NCBI RefSeq assembly: GCF_001619985.1 | Contig: NW_017264195.1 | Coordinates: 992,001-1,056,000 of the forward strand | Direction: 5' to 3' | From: Xylona heveae TC161 | Lineage: Eukaryota; Ascomycota; Xylonomycetes; Xylonales; Xylonaceae | DNA: 64,000 bases | Shown here: in pieces, positions 43,683 through 55,180 of the stretch | Numbering within the stretch: the first letter of the stretch is position 1 | How the letters are laid out: each line of letters begins with the position of its first letter | The notes under the pieces: generated by a model | Seen by the model: only the letters and a program-made list of their open reading frames with translations | What the model was told of the DNA's origin: nothing | Database searches by the model: none | Made by a program: the position numbers and the translations under genes

Positions 43683-45790
43683 ATGGCCGTCTCGATGGCA
43701 GGTGATGAGTTCGATGATGACGTATGTGGTCTATTGTCTTGGTGCATTCCTCTCCTTTGAGGTGTTACTATTCTCTTCAGACGCTTCTTAGAAACGTGAG
43801 AGTGTTGTCTTTGGAGTGTTTGCTAGCTAAGCAATTAATTGAATAGGAAGATTTCATTCTCGACATTGATAGCATTCAGGCTCATGGTGAGTGAAAATAC
43901 CACTATTCTCACGAGATTCATGGACCGAGGACGATATGCCGCCTCTCCAATGAAAATTATCATGTTTCAGCGCAGATTACATGTGCTTATGAGATCGATG
44001 CCAGGGATCGGCGCAGCTGATATCACAAAATTGAAAGCAAACGGGTACTACACTGTTGCTGTGAGTATGGACTGAAAAAGACGCTCTCAGATAATCGAGT
44101 AGACTTGCAGGGCAACAGCAATTTTCAACTTACAAGGATTTCAGTCCGTTCATGCTGCCACCCGCAAGACGCTGCTCAAGATCAAAGGGTTCAGTGAGAT
44201 CAAAGTAGAGAAGATTAAGGAGGCTATTCAGAAATGTCAAGTATGTGACTGCCTCGTTGTATCTTAGCAGTAACTCCGGACACAGATGTTTCATCTGTTT
44301 GGTTGTCACGAGAATTCTGACACTTTGGATAATCGTCTCGACCATTATTTGCTGATATAATATGTGCTTCAGCCTACTGCGTTCGGGTTCATAACCGCAG
44401 CGGAACTTGGACACCAGAGGAAGAGGGTTGTCAGAATTTCCACGGGAAGTAAACAGCTGGACAGTATATTGGGAGGGTATGAGAACAACGGAGTACTGAG
44501 TGTCTATGTTGACGTGATATAGAGGGTTTCAGAGCATGAGTATCAGTGAAGTAAGGTCAAACTATTACGATTCAGGATCGTAAATATTTGCTGATATTTG
44601 AACTCAGGTATATGGGGAGTTTCGTATGGCCGTCTGCATCAAATCCATTTCAGGGGCTTTGAAGCACTAACCAGACAAGGTTGTGGAAAGACTCAGCTCT
44701 CCCATACCATGTCCGTTGTGTGCCAGGTTAGAGTGGCTATTCACGGTTGAGCCGTCCATTACTGATACTGCTGTAGCTGCCTAAGGTGCATATTACTTTG
44801 CGCAACGGTTGTCCCTCGTATGCTGATTATGTAGGACATGGGTGGTGCGGAAGGGAAAGCCGCGTACATTGGTGGGATATTACGCCTTCATTGGGATTGC
44901 ATCTGTGTTGATAGATGTACAGATACAGAAGGGACTTTCCGGCCTGAGAGGTTTTAATCTCCTTATAACTGGCGAGACTTTCTGCTGATCGCCACCTAGA
45001 ATAGCGCAAATTGCGGAGAGATTCGGTCGTATGAGAGTCTGGTCCTAAGGAAGAGCAACTATCTGATTCGAAGCCCGCAGTTGATCCAGAACAAGCGCAG
45101 GAAAATATTGCATATGCACGAGCCTTGAACAGCGAAGTGCGTACACATGGTATCTCATGAGAAGTTGTAAGTTAATTGTGCACAGCATCAACTAGAGCTT
45201 CTCAATACTCTCGCCATGCAATTCGCCAGCAACCAATACCGTCTCTTGATCATTGACAGCATTATGAACTGCTTTCGTGTAGATTATTGTGGACGGGGAG
45301 AGTTGGCAGATCGTCAGCAGAAATTGAACCAATTTCTCTCTAAATTAGCACATATGGCCGAAGGTATATAATATTCCACTTGTAATCAGAGAAATCTTGC
45401 TAACTGAGCAGAGTTCAATATCTGTGTCTTGATGGTAGGTGTTCTGACATCAATTTGGAGTCAGGCTCAGGTTTGTTGACGACGGACGTCCAAAAGACAA
45501 ATCAAGTCCAATCAGACCCTGGTGCGAGTGCGCTCTTCGCTGGTGCTGATGGTCGAAAACCCGTCGGCGGGCATATTCTCGCTCATGCCTCCACGACTCG
45601 TGTCTTACTCCGCAAGGGGCGGAGTGACGAGCGAGTTGCAAAGATCCAAGATTCTCCGGGTATGTCCTAGTTCCGCGTCATCGACGCCATGCCCGTTGTT
45701 TCCTGGTGCTGAACAAGATCAGATTGCCCAGAACGGGAGGCTACCTATATTATTACGAATGGCGGTATTAGCGATCCAGAGAAGATCTGA
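43683..45790 (+). CDS. dmc1: Meiotic recombinase Dmc1
   Basis: Eighteen exons assembled: 43683..43721, 43782..43796, 43847..43886, 44005..44060, 44145..44240, 44373..44476, 44523..44550, 44608..44623, 44680..44726, 44777..44785, 44835..44871, 44923..44950, 45000..45028, 45081..45136, 45186..45363, 45412..45434, 45497..45659 and 45723..45790; 1032 nt, 343 residues, every phase closing. The N-terminal HhH-like region contains [20 protein letters not shown]. Walker A is GEFRCGKTQ at 129-137 (split by an intron), Walker B LLIID at 220-224. [16 protein letters not shown], rather than the Rad51 version, identifies Dmc1. [17 protein letters not shown] is loop L2 region; the end is [20 protein letters not shown]. 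Dmc1 forms filaments that drive inter-homologue strand exchange in meiosis. An intact gene implies sexual competence, at least ancestrally. Confidence 0.96.
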
Positions 45791-46650
45791 TTTTATCCGT
45801 TGTCGTTGCATGAGAACTGGCGCTGTAGCTGGATGGTCAAAAGTGCTTTAGCGCACTCGTCTTTGGCTTCGCTTTGTCTATTGGTAGCTTGGTTACCGGT
45901 TTGCGTGGGTTCCTCGGGACGGACTGGTTTGCTGTTGCAGTTGCATAGATTTAGCCGGGTTTTGCATTTCGAATTGAGGTTCAAGTCGAAGACCTTTGCA
46001 GTAGGTTTTTTTTTTGCTTGCTCAATTTTATTCTTTAATGTTTCGAATTCTACGACCATGCCAATCGATTGTGGAACGTAGATGATTACACAAAACGTGC
46101 ATCGATGTAAAGAATATGCACAAAAAAAATCACCCACTAACAAAAAAAAACAAAAAATAAAAAATTTCATTCCAGTTTATTAATTCATCTTTCAAAGTAC
46201 ATAATATTTTCGAAATCAATCAATATTACTTTCACCTTTTAAACCTTTCAACCTCAGCGATTTCTTATCATTTCACAAATCATTTTCAAGCGCCAATCTT
46301 AAGTTTGGAGTAAACAACGGCCATCTTGCTAGCATATGATAAGCGCGCACATGCGTGTCTCGCGCTTCGTCTCACGAATAGCGGGAGTCCATTAGCTCTT
46401 GCAGCGGCAAGTCCCGCCCAAACCCATGTCAGTTATATCTGAAGCCAAAAATTATTGAAACCGCCCGCATAGCAGCCCAAGCCGTGACTGGGCCTTATAT
46501 AATAACCAATCCCAAACATATTTGCCTTCTTTTGATTCAGCAGGCATTGAATGATCTGGTTTCGTTCGGTCGCTCTGATTACGAAGGACCCAAAGCCGAT
46601 CCATTTTGTTGCGCTCGATCGATTCGAGAATACTCCAAATAACGACAACC
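45791..46650. other. Intergenic region, rrp7 promoter
   Basis: T-rich then A-rich tracts near 46000-46160. No gene seen. Confidence 0.55.
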
Positions 46651-48170
46651 ATGCCAACAGCCGCACACCCCGCTGCTGCGACTGCTGCGAAAGCCTCTAA
46701 GAAAACATCCAAATCCGCTGCAAAGTCCAGCAAGGCGTCTTCAGACCCTTCAACGTCGAGTACCGCCGCAAAATCTACCAATGACTCCATCGACATCAAA
46801 AACATCCCTTTGCAAATATCGGACTACTTGATCCTTCCCGTATCGTTGCCGCCACTATCATGCATGACGAAAGTCGCAGGACCTGACGCAGTGTATCATT
46901 TCCTCTATGTCCGTCCACATGAGCCCAAGGTACCGACGCCCACGGCAGAGCGCTCCTTATTCGTGGTCAATGTCCCGATCGATGCGACGGAAGCGCATTT
47001 CCGTGCCCTCTTTGCAGACCACTTGGGCGGAGGACGTGTCGAAAGCGTTGAGTTCGAGGGAAGGCGAAGCGAGAGTAAGGGAAATGTGGCGCCTATGGTG
47101 GCAGAGGGAGGCCTTAGTGTCAGCGGAAAAAAGAGGAAGAGGGGAGGTGTAAGTGCTGTCCCTACTTTTTGCTTCAAAATACTAGTTCGGTTTCGTTCCC
47201 GTGTTCTCGTCTCATACCCGGCTATTGTGAGACATGGAAGAGTGCAGACTGCGAAGTTGCAGAAACTGGAGGCCATATATTATTGCGGAATATGACTGGC
47301 TAACAATGCCACCGTCGAGAACAGCAGGAGGACGACGCAGCTTTAATGGCTATGATGCGCGATCCCGCCGCCGCGGTTGATTTACCAGACACTTGGGACC
47401 GGCAATTACACCGGAGCGGAAGCAGCGCAGTGGTGACGTTTGTTGACCGCGCAAGCATGGACCTAGCTCTCAAGGCGATCAAGAAATCCCGCAAGAGCGG
47501 CCAGGCGAAGATTGTTTGGGGCGAGGGCGTCGAGGGAACTGGAAAAGTTCCAGAATTGGGAATTCATCGTATGTTTTCTTCTATTTCCCACATGATGTCC
47601 TCATCATATCGGCATCTTCTGCATTATATTTTCCCCGGGCGATTCTGTCCTCAAACTTCTCAAGAATTGAATTTCAGAAGCTAATATGGCTGACAATTTC
47701 GCAGGCTACATGGCGCACCAAATGTTGCGGTACCCTGACCCAGACGACATCAAAGCCAGCGTCAATACATTTATGGAACGGTTCTCCAATATGGAAGCAG
47801 CCCGTGACCGCATGCGTGCTCGCCTTCGCAACCAGGCAGATGAAGACGGATTCGTTACAGTGACGCGGGGCGGTCGCGCAGGCCCCGCGCGACAGGAAGA
47901 GGCGCTGGAGAAGCTGGAGAAGCAGAAGGAGAAGAGCAAGGGCAAGGAAGACTTTTACCGGTTCCAGCTGCGTGAGAAGCGCAAGGAGAAAGCCGCGGAG
48001 ATGCTTCGCAAGTTTGACGAAGATAAGAAGAAGATTGAAGAAATGCGCAGAAAGAGAGGAAAGTTTCGGGTAAGTTTGACCGTCCTCCGGGTTTGCAATG
48101 TTTGACTTGAAGATAATTCGGTCGTTGGAAGCCGATTGCTAACGGATATTCTTATGTGTAGCCTGAGTAA
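46651..48170 (+). CDS. rrp7: Ribosomal RNA-processing protein 7
   Basis: Four exons, 46651..47148, 47325..47568, 47705..48069 and 48162..48170, about 371 residues. The last exon encodes only Pro-Glu and the stop, giving the family ending KFRPE. The N-terminus is Ala/Lys/Ser-rich; a divergent RRM-like region includes HFLYVRPHEP and ERSLFVVNVPIDATEAHFRA, followed by AVVTFVDRASMDLALKAIKK. The C-terminal Rrp7 domain is YMAHQMLRYPDPDDIKASVN plus a charged helix (EKQKEKSKGKEDFYRFQLRE). Rrp7 is part of the UTP-C module of the nucleolar small-subunit processome. The exon 2 acceptor could be at 47325 or three bases later (47328), changing one Gln. Confidence 0.93.
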
Positions 48171-49091
48171 TACCGTCTTGTATCTCTTGCTTCATCACAT
48201 CTCCTGGGATTCAATAGAAGGGGGCGGGGCCTCCCTTGTCAATTGTGAGTATATACAATTTTCATCTTCTTCCCTTGGACCAGGTCATTTTTACAAAATG
48301 TTTCCATGACCGGTCTGAAGTCTGCAAATCGTTCGGGATGAACAAAGCTGGGGCCAGAGTAGTCGTTGGGCGCACCGCCCGGTGTCTTTTCTGCCGGGAT
48401 CGGATCGCATCCACGCAATGACTAAAAATCCAGCTATAAATGTATCGATTGTCTGAAGAAAACGCTTTTTTCTGTTTGTTGCTATGGATTCACAGTCGCG
48501 CATATCTTGTTTAAAGGTATGAATACTAATACGAGAACGATTGCAGGTAAATTATTTACTACTTTGTATAAATGTCTTCATCACGGCGTTTGTTAGATGA
48601 TATTAATGTGCGTTTTGCTTGGTCAAGGGCACGGCGTTAATGGCAGGGCGGAAAACTTAAAAGTTCTTTGCTTTGCTTCTTCTTTAGCTGCTGCTTTTCT
48701 TCCTCTTTCCAATACTTGAATAGGTTAGAGTATGACATTAAAAGGAAAATATTTCAGCCGTCGTCATCAATAGCACCATCCTTAGAATATCACTTGAATG
48801 CTTGGTAAAGTTAAACTGGGCAAGCTGCTACCAAAACAGCCGGAGAATCGGCGACTCGGGCAAACCTCCCCGCCTTACAGATGACTGAAAACACCATTCG
48901 CGTAAATAATTATTGTCGATAGCCGACACGCGAAAGGACGTTGCCAACGTCCTTCCATGTTTATTAGCTATTCGCACTGGAAATACTGCTTCGTATTGCG
49001 GTTTTTTGTCTGATTTTATGGTTCAAATGCGTTGAATTCTTGATACCTATTCTTTTACCTAGACCATCTTTGCCGTCACAGTGTCAGAAAC
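48171..49091. other. Intergenic region
   Basis: Between tandem plus-strand genes. No gene, RNA or repeat recognised. Confidence 0.55.
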
Positions 49092-50148
49092 ATGCAATCT
49101 TCAGATTATTCCCGAGATATTCGAACCTCTCAGAACCCTACAAGTCCTATGAGTGCCCCATCCCAGGCACCGGGCGGTTTCTTGCACCCCGACTCAACGC
49201 TCCTCTCTCCGCCTTCTACTGCCGGGGTTTCATCACCAGCAGCTTCATCCGCAGTAGGAAATGTATCCTTGCCACGAGCTCGTCTGCACCCATTGAAACC
49301 GGGAAGCTCCAAGGAAACGGCATTCATCAATTATGTAGATCGCGGGATGCTGGAAGTGAGTCGGCGATATGCCAAAAAGTTCACCGGAAAGCATGAAGAG
49401 GAGGAAATAGATGGCGGCGCAGATGGCGCCGGGGACAGGATGCGGGGCGGAGAAGTCAAGGGATATGAGAGTTTCAAAGAAGCCGGGAAGGACATTGAGA
49501 AACTGGTAGACGTTGTTTGGGTTTCGGGGACTCGTATGTTGCCCTTCCATAGCCTGCACTCGTGCTATCTGCCATGGTCCTTGCGGCAATTCATAGAGTC
49601 CTCATTGGTCAAAGCCGCACGGAGTCCCGATGAACGTTGGCAACGGTCGCGGAATGATAACTAACTGTGCTTATTTCCATTTAGCCGCCTTACAAACATC
49701 ATATCTCCTTTCCCTCGCTCTCCTGGTCGCCACCTATCTTCCATCCTTCCCTCCTGCTCCCCGTACTACCTTTAACCTGTTGCATAAACTAGACCTTGCA
49801 TTTGCATCTCTTCTCCAAGGTCGCGATTTGAGCACAGGCGAAGTTCTCCCCGGATTCGAGACCTCCTCACGAGCGCTGAGTACGACCGAAAAGGTCCGCA
49901 TCAAGAGTCTTGTCGAGAGAACGCGAGTTGTAGTCGTAGAGTCGATGCGCAGGGGCGAGTATGAGGAAGAGGAAGAGGAGGAAGAAGATGACACGAACGA
50001 TGAGAGTAACGGTAATGATGAGGACGACACTGATATGGATTTTGGCGACGAGGCGGATCGTTGGGAAATGGAAATTGCCAGAGTATATGACCGGACTATT
50101 GTAGAGCTGGGCGAGAGCCTTGGGAATGATCCGGCGGGCCCTAACTAG
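49092..50148 (+). CDS. Conserved fungal protein of unknown function
   Basis: Two exons, 49092..49533 and 49685..50148, joining in phase 1 as VVWVSGT|PALQTSYLLSLALLV, about 301 residues. The N-terminal 70 residues are Ser/Pro-rich; the ordered part has FINYVDRGMLEVSRRYAKKF, then GYESFKEAGKDIEKLVDVVW, a leucine-rich helix LQTSYLLSLALLVATYLPSF and FNLLHKLDLAFASLLQGRDL. An acidic run (EEEEEEEEDD) precedes DRWEMEIARVYDRTIVELGE. The helix-rich core suggests a protein-protein interaction fold. I recall Aspergillus proteins of this type being mislabelled as meiotic recombination proteins, but cannot support a function from sequence. Confidence 0.82.
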
Positions 50149-50531
50149 ATGGATTGATTGAACCGAAGGCGCAGTCCTCGATGATGCTGGATCAAACATG
50201 TGCGGGTCAATGTGTTTGCTTGCACATCTTTGATGCTAAACCATGAAATCCGTGGCGAATATCGCCATGTGCTTCCGCGTTTTCCATGCAATGGATCGCC
50301 CACGACAGAGGACAAGAAGCATGAATCTATTTCTCGGCGTCACTAAGGGGCAAAGCCAATTCTCTCATGACAATTCACTCGTGCCTACCTTACATGTGTA
50401 GGCACCAAATGGGAAAGCCTTTCAGCCGAAAGCATCATCGAGGACTGCGCCATCGGTTCCATCTAATCCAAGAGGATCTTGAATCCTTTGATTTGATCTC
50501 CCTAGAGCACACGTCGAGTAATTGGGTCAAA
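50149..50531. other. Intergenic region / leader
   Basis: The reading frame of the next gene is open back to an ATG at 50367, but the extra residues look non-conserved and basic, so this stretch is treated as leader. Confidence 0.5.
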
Positions 50532-53500
50532 ATGCCGACGTTTTACTCGACATCCGTCAAGATTCAGCTCTCCGTCTCGGACCTCTCCTGGTCCACCAAC
50601 GCGGTTGAGGCGCGTCAGGCCAGTTTTACAAAGGCCAAGCATTTAAAAGCAATCAGCGCACACATAGCCGCCGGCGAGCCTCTGGTTGAGCATGCGGTTC
50701 GCCTTCCAGATGAACCTGGAACGTTGCACTTTCTTGGCGAGAATATGGATATGCCCTTTTACATTGTTCACGCCGGGGAGGGCTTGTTTACCGGCGACAC
50801 TCCGCAAAGAGACTCATCGCGGAGCACTCGAAGCTCAGTAACTTCGTCTGAGAAGCAATCGACGTCCTCACATGCCATGTCAGGATCATCCGGAGGTCGG
50901 TCGTCTGCAAACAAATCCGTTCCGTCTGAGGATGATGTGGTGCTCATCCCAACGGATTCGGCTCCCAGCATCATCAATAACAACAACAATGTCGCAGATG
51001 GTCTCCGGCTGCGGAGGACTCCCCGACTATCGACACCTTCGCAGATATTGGTACAGCTGGATGCCTCACACAAGAATATTCTAGGAGCTGGGAAACAAAG
51101 GCTTCAATCGCCAGTGTCAGCTCGAGCCAGCCCTTCTCCAACCGTTGGCTCTCCCTTTGATCCGACTCCCGTCCCACAAGCAGACACTGGAGAAAGCAGA
51201 CGAAAGCTCAAGGAAAAGGCAGGATTGATTTCGCGAGTAGGTCCTCGAGCACTGACGGTTTCCGTGGGGCTCGCACCGGAATCCTTCCTCTACACATCAG
51301 ATGACCCAAGAAATCCCATGGACATCCGTATTGATGTATTTATAAATGGGGAGTTTTCGGGGTCCAGCTTTGTGCCCGCGCGTTGGCGAAGGGATGCAGT
51401 CAAACGCAATGAACTCACTCAACGGCTTTCAGGACATCGAGTCGATCGTCTCTTGGAACGCCCATGGATTCTTGTCCCATGCAGCCAGAACCCGGACGGA
51501 ACATTACGTGAGAAGCGGCGGGGTAGGAACTCGCATTTCACTGCGCTAGAACGATGGGAGCAGATAGGCCTGGCCTTGGATCAAGAGGGAAAGATGAGGG
51601 GAGTCAAGGCGAAAGGCGAGAAGAGTTTGCTTGGTGAATACTTGTCAAGCTTGGCCAAACTGCCAATGCCAGACGCAGTCGAAGGGATGCAGAAGAAGGG
51701 TGGACCCAGATACGGCGTTCTCGATGTCGTGGTAATGCTAGGGAGAGGACGGAAATATGACCCACAAGCGCAGTATCAAAAGGGCCCTGTGCGCATGTTT
51801 GATCCGCGGTTTGTCGATGATAGTCCAAATGGCGGGTCTTATCATGGCACTTCTGTCTTTGCAACTCCCAAAACACCATTGATTGTGAGTGGTCCAAAAG
51901 CAGGATTGGCGCGATTACCACCGCCACGACCATTTCCTATCCTTGCAGATCAACCACCGGAGGCAAAAGACACAATTATTCTTGTGTCGCATGAGCCTGC
52001 TCAAGCGGCACCGCAACTGAATCCCGCCCACAATGCATCTACATCTGGCACTGGCCTACTTGATAGAGGTGAAGAAAAGTTTGGTATCGTCGGGACGCCC
52101 GCTACGTCCGCTACGTCCAGCTTAGTATTACGGAGCAGCCGCCCACTCAAAGCACAGGCTGGGTTTCATCCATATGTAACCCCAGTTCGGAATCTCCCCG
52201 TGGAAGGCGGCAGCACTCTGAACGGTCAATGGACCAGAAGGTCTTCTCGCCTGAACCCGAACGATGCTCAAGCGGATGTCGTCAAGCAACCTGAATTGCC
52301 ATCTCACATCGGCGCTGATACACGAGGCGATGACGAGCCTGAGCAGGACGCAGATGTCAGTCAAACAATTCATGTTCTACCGCGCCCACTTTCCCTCGCC
52401 GCAAAGGAGACTATCCAGACACCTTCGCCTGTACCTCCGCGCCGCAGACGAGGTAGACCGCCAACTAGGCCACAGCACCGTAACAATGGGACAACCACTG
52501 CGAATCACTTGGATTCTGGAATATCCAATACCCTTCCAAATTCGACTGCAAATCTCTCGTCTCTTGCAAGGGAAATGCTGGGGAACCTTACCAACGGAAC
52601 TGGCCCTGGTACTGGCCCTGGAACTGGCCCTGGAACTGGCAATGGCAGTGGAAGTGGCAGCGACGGACACAGCATTCGCACGCGTAGTGCTCATCGCAAC
52701 CACAACGGTGAATCCACCATGTCAATTTCCACAGAACATCAAGCCATTCCATCTTCTAGTACGGATCACACGCATCAATACGACCGTCGCCAGACTCGCA
52801 CAGGCTCTACATCCTCCCGAAAGCCATTGTCGTCATCTACGCCGCGCGTCAAATTGAAACTCAATCTGAAGCCTAATCCACACCAGTCTAGTCCATCTCA
52901 CAATGCGAGGAATAATACCGGCTTGGACGGGACAAGTGATTCGATCGACGACCATCGTATTGCTACTGATGATGGCAATGCACACGGCCAGCCAGTTCAT
53001 CATGCGACTGCTTCATCTCCAGACCATTCTCTTCCTCTTCTTCTAAGTCGCCCGACATCAACGACCTTGTCTGCGTCTGCGTCTGTCATCTTGTCTCAAG
53101 GTTCTGATACAGACAACGCAGTAAACTCCCAAAATTCCCAACTCCCTGTATTGTCGTCCTCGTCCGCGGGAGCAGTACATTCCGAACATAAACACGAACC
53201 AGTCGTGCAGACACTCAGTTCGCACTCTGTGCCTGCGCCTGCGCCTGTCCTTGTCCCTACTCCAGCGGCCGCAGGTACCGGGGATACCAAGGGTCAGATG
53301 GACCCTAATACTGTCCCTGTCTCTGCCATTTCCGCAACCTCGCAAGTCCAAGACCAAGTTCAAGTCCCAGACAACGATAATACCAATACCAATACCACAA
53401 ACCAACCTCTCAATCTCCCTGTCCCTCCTGTCCTTCCTGTCCTCCCTGTACCACTCAATCCCACTCTCAATCTCAGCGACGACTGCGTCCTCACATACGC

Positions 53501-53621
53501 CCCTGAGACGCCCCTCCTCGGCACAACCCTCGACGTGTCCCGGCGGCAAATCCGACCGGAGCGCGGCGGGGAATTTCTCGAGAGTAGTGTCTTGGTCGGC
53601 GTGCGCTATTTACTTGGGTGA
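50532..53621 (+). CDS. Large unnamed protein with disordered C-terminal half
   Basis: Single exon, about 1029 residues from the ATG at 50532 (MPTFYSTSVKIQLSVSDLSW). An ordered N-terminal segment (about 1-85) includes FLGENMDMPFYIVHAGEGLF. A second ordered block (about 225-440) includes RNPMDIRIDVFINGEFSGSS, FVPARWRRDAVKRNELTQRL, ERPWILVPCSQNPDGTLRE and GPRYGVLDVVVMLGRGRKYD. The remainder is Ser/Thr/Pro/Asn-rich, with an AT-hook-like PRRRRGRPPTRP near residue 638 that could bind AT-rich DNA, a GTGP repeat at about 690, and several Pro/Val runs. Nuclear function is inferred only from the AT-hook-like motif. Family not recognised; the coding assignment is firm because the frame is open for 3.1 kb. 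Confidence 0.85.
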   Translation: MPTFYSTSVKIQLSVSDLSWSTNAVEARQASFTKAKHLKAISAHIAAGEPLVEHAVRLPDEPGTLHFLGENMDMPFYIVHAGEGLFTGDTPQRDSSRSTRSSVTSSEKQSTSSHAMSGSSGGRSSANKSVPSEDDVVLIPTDSAPSIINNNNNVADGLRLRRTPRLSTPSQILVQLDASHKNILGAGKQRLQSPVSARASPSPTVGSPFDPTPVPQADTGESRRKLKEKAGLISRVGPRALTVSVGLAPESFLYTSDDPRNPMDIRIDVFINGEFSGSSFVPARWRRDAVKRNELTQRLSGHRVDRLLERPWILVPCSQNPDGTLREKRRGRNSHFTALERWEQIGLALDQEGKMRGVKAKGEKSLLGEYLSSLAKLPMPDAVEGMQKKGGPRYGVLDVVVMLGRGRKYDPQAQYQKGPVRMFDPRFVDDSPNGGSYHGTSVFATPKTPLIVSGPKAGLARLPPPRPFPILADQPPEAKDTIILVSHEPAQAAPQLNPAHNASTSGTGLLDRGEEKFGIVGTPATSATSSLVLRSSRPLKAQAGFHPYVTPVRNLPVEGGSTLNGQWTRRSSRLNPNDAQADVVKQPELPSHIGADTRGDDEPEQDADVSQTIHVLPRPLSLAAKETIQTPSPVPPRRRRGRPPTRPQHRNNGTTTANHLDSGISNTLPNSTANLSSLAREMLGNLTNGTGPGTGPGTGPGTGNGSGSGSDGHSIRTRSAHRNHNGESTMSISTEHQAIPSSSTDHTHQYDRRQTRTGSTSSRKPLSSSTPRVKLKLNLKPNPHQSSPSHNARNNTGLDGTSDSIDDHRIATDDGNAHGQPVHHATASSPDHSLPLLLSRPTSTTLSASASVILSQGSDTDNAVNSQNSQLPVLSSSSAGAVHSEHKHEPVVQTLSSHSVPAPAPVLVPTPAAAGTGDTKGQMDPNTVPVSAISATSQVQDQVQVPDNDNTNTNTTNQPLNLPVPPVLPVLPVPLNPTLNLSDDCVLTYAPETPLLGTTLDVSRRQIRPERGGEFLESSVLVGVRYLLG
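52596..52640 (+). repeat. 12-bp in-frame tandem repeat (GTGP)
   Basis: About 3.7 copies of GGAACTGGCCCT inside the large ORF, encoding Gly-Thr-Gly-Pro repeats. Likely length-polymorphic. Confidence 0.8.
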
Positions 53622-54482
53622 CGTCTCAAGTCTGAGGTCTGATGTCCGTTAGGATTTTTTTTTTAAAGTATCTGTTACGAGCGGCTGGGTTGACGCTTTT
53701 ATAAAGTATGCGTTATGAGCAGCCATTTGACGTCTTTCAAACTTTCTATTACGAGGTCCGTCCCGACTCTGTTCAACGGAGACCTGTTGTTCGGCAGTTT
53801 GAGGGATCGTCTTTCATTTTATGTATCTCTAAGACCTCTGCCTTGTGCTCTTAGTATTGTGCAGTATTACATTACATGTACTGTGCTGTTACATGTATAG
53901 TACAGTACTGTCGTACCACTGTATCCACCTACTGCTCTATCAACCTACTACTTTCTACTGTACTGCTGTATTCTGTACTGCTGTACTAAGCTTCTAGCTA
54001 CTGGCTACTAGCTACTCTTCTGATATTGTACTACACCTACAGTACCTAAGATACCTTATCTCTAATAATATTAAATGTACAATCCGTCGTTACTGAATCG
54101 TTACTTGCAGATAAATTTACTCTCCTTTCACATACTTGATTACTATCCCCGTACATAGCTGATTACTCTCTCGTGCATATCCAATAACTTATCCAGTATT
54201 CAATACTCTCCACCACCGTTCGCCATTACTGCCTGGACACTAGACACTGAACAGTAGGACTACTGTCTGTACTGTCTGTACTGTACTACAGTGTAGTATC
54301 GTAGTGCTATATCATCGTTATTTGTTTGATAAATAGAATATTTTATATAACAAAATGTAAATAAATATCAAAACACAGAAGAATGTAGAAGACATCTCAA
54401 GATGGTCTGGTCCTCTTCTACTTGAGTGAGCCAAAAAGAAAAAAAAATTCTTTTTTGAAGAAATAAGAAGAAAAATAATAAT
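53622..54482. other. Repeat-rich intergenic region
   Basis: Holds an imperfect ~38-bp tandem repeat (53665-53760) and a stretch of degenerate TACTGT/CTGTAC words (53840-54310) with many short inverted repeats. No gene seen. Confidence 0.55.
53665..53760. repeat. Imperfect ~38-bp tandem repeat
   Basis: Copies at 53665-53702, 53703-53740 and a partial at 53741-53760 share AAAGTATnnGTTAnGAGC, the middle TTGACG and a T-rich end. Just downstream of a long ORF. Confidence 0.6.
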
Positions 54483-54569
54483 GCTCGCACTCGGATTCGA
54501 ACCGAGGACCTCATCATAATCTAGCAGAAACATACTAGTGATGCGCGCTACCAACTACGCCATGCGAGC
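54483..54569 (-). tRNA. tRNA-Thr(AGT) with a 15-nt intron
   Basis: Read on the minus strand: acceptor stem GCTCGCA pairs with TGCGAGC; D-arm GCGTAGTTGGTAGCGC; anticodon stem CATCA/TGATG; the loop CTAGTA...A with anticodon AGT (A34-G35-T36); T-arm CTCGG-TTCGAAT-CCGAG. The mature length is 72 nt without CCA. The 15-nt intron lies at the canonical place, one base 3' of the anticodon. T-rich sequence follows its 3' end on the minus strand, consistent with Pol III termination. The loop CTAGTAA equals that of other fungal tRNA-Thr(AGT), supporting the identity. Confidence 0.93.
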
Positions 54570-55180
54570 TGGGAAGAGATGATTGTTTCCTTTTTCGGAT
54601 AAACAGGGATTGCTTACTGCGTTTATATACGGAGCACTCCGTGTTGTGACCATATGGTACCCATGTTTCATACTCGATACTCGATACTCCCGAGCGTGTT
54701 GGCGTCAGCTCGTTCGTAAGTTGACTATAAAACGTGGGGGCAGGCAATGCAGGGCGGCAGGGCGCGAGGCGGTCAGGTCGGACGGGCGGACAGGTCAAAG
54801 TAAACCTCCCCGCCAATGCTCCTACCCTCGTACCCAGAAGAAATATACTCTGTAGATCTGGGGGGGTGGGGCGGAAGAGGAAGGGGCGGGTTGTTAAGAA
54901 TTAAACAAGGGGCAAATAAAATGGGATAGAACAAAAATATGACAAGAGGAAAAATGACAAAAAATGAAAAGAGAACATAAAGAACATGAAATGTCATAAC
55001 GTTAACTTGATGATAAGTTGCATTGGGAACAGTAAGTTGAATTTGGAGCCCAAATAGAATACTGTACATATGATAAATACAAGGTATATCGACAGACGAG
55101 ACGTATTCTGTATAAAGGACTGGACTTGCTGAATTGAATATTCAAGGGAGTTTGTCCAGTGCGTATCCCCAAATGTAAAG

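Noticed and set aside
50367-50531. N-terminal extension of the large ORF to an ATG at 50367
   Set aside because: The 55 extra residues are compositionally unlike the protein; MPTFYSTSVKIQL at 50532 looks like a proper conserved start.
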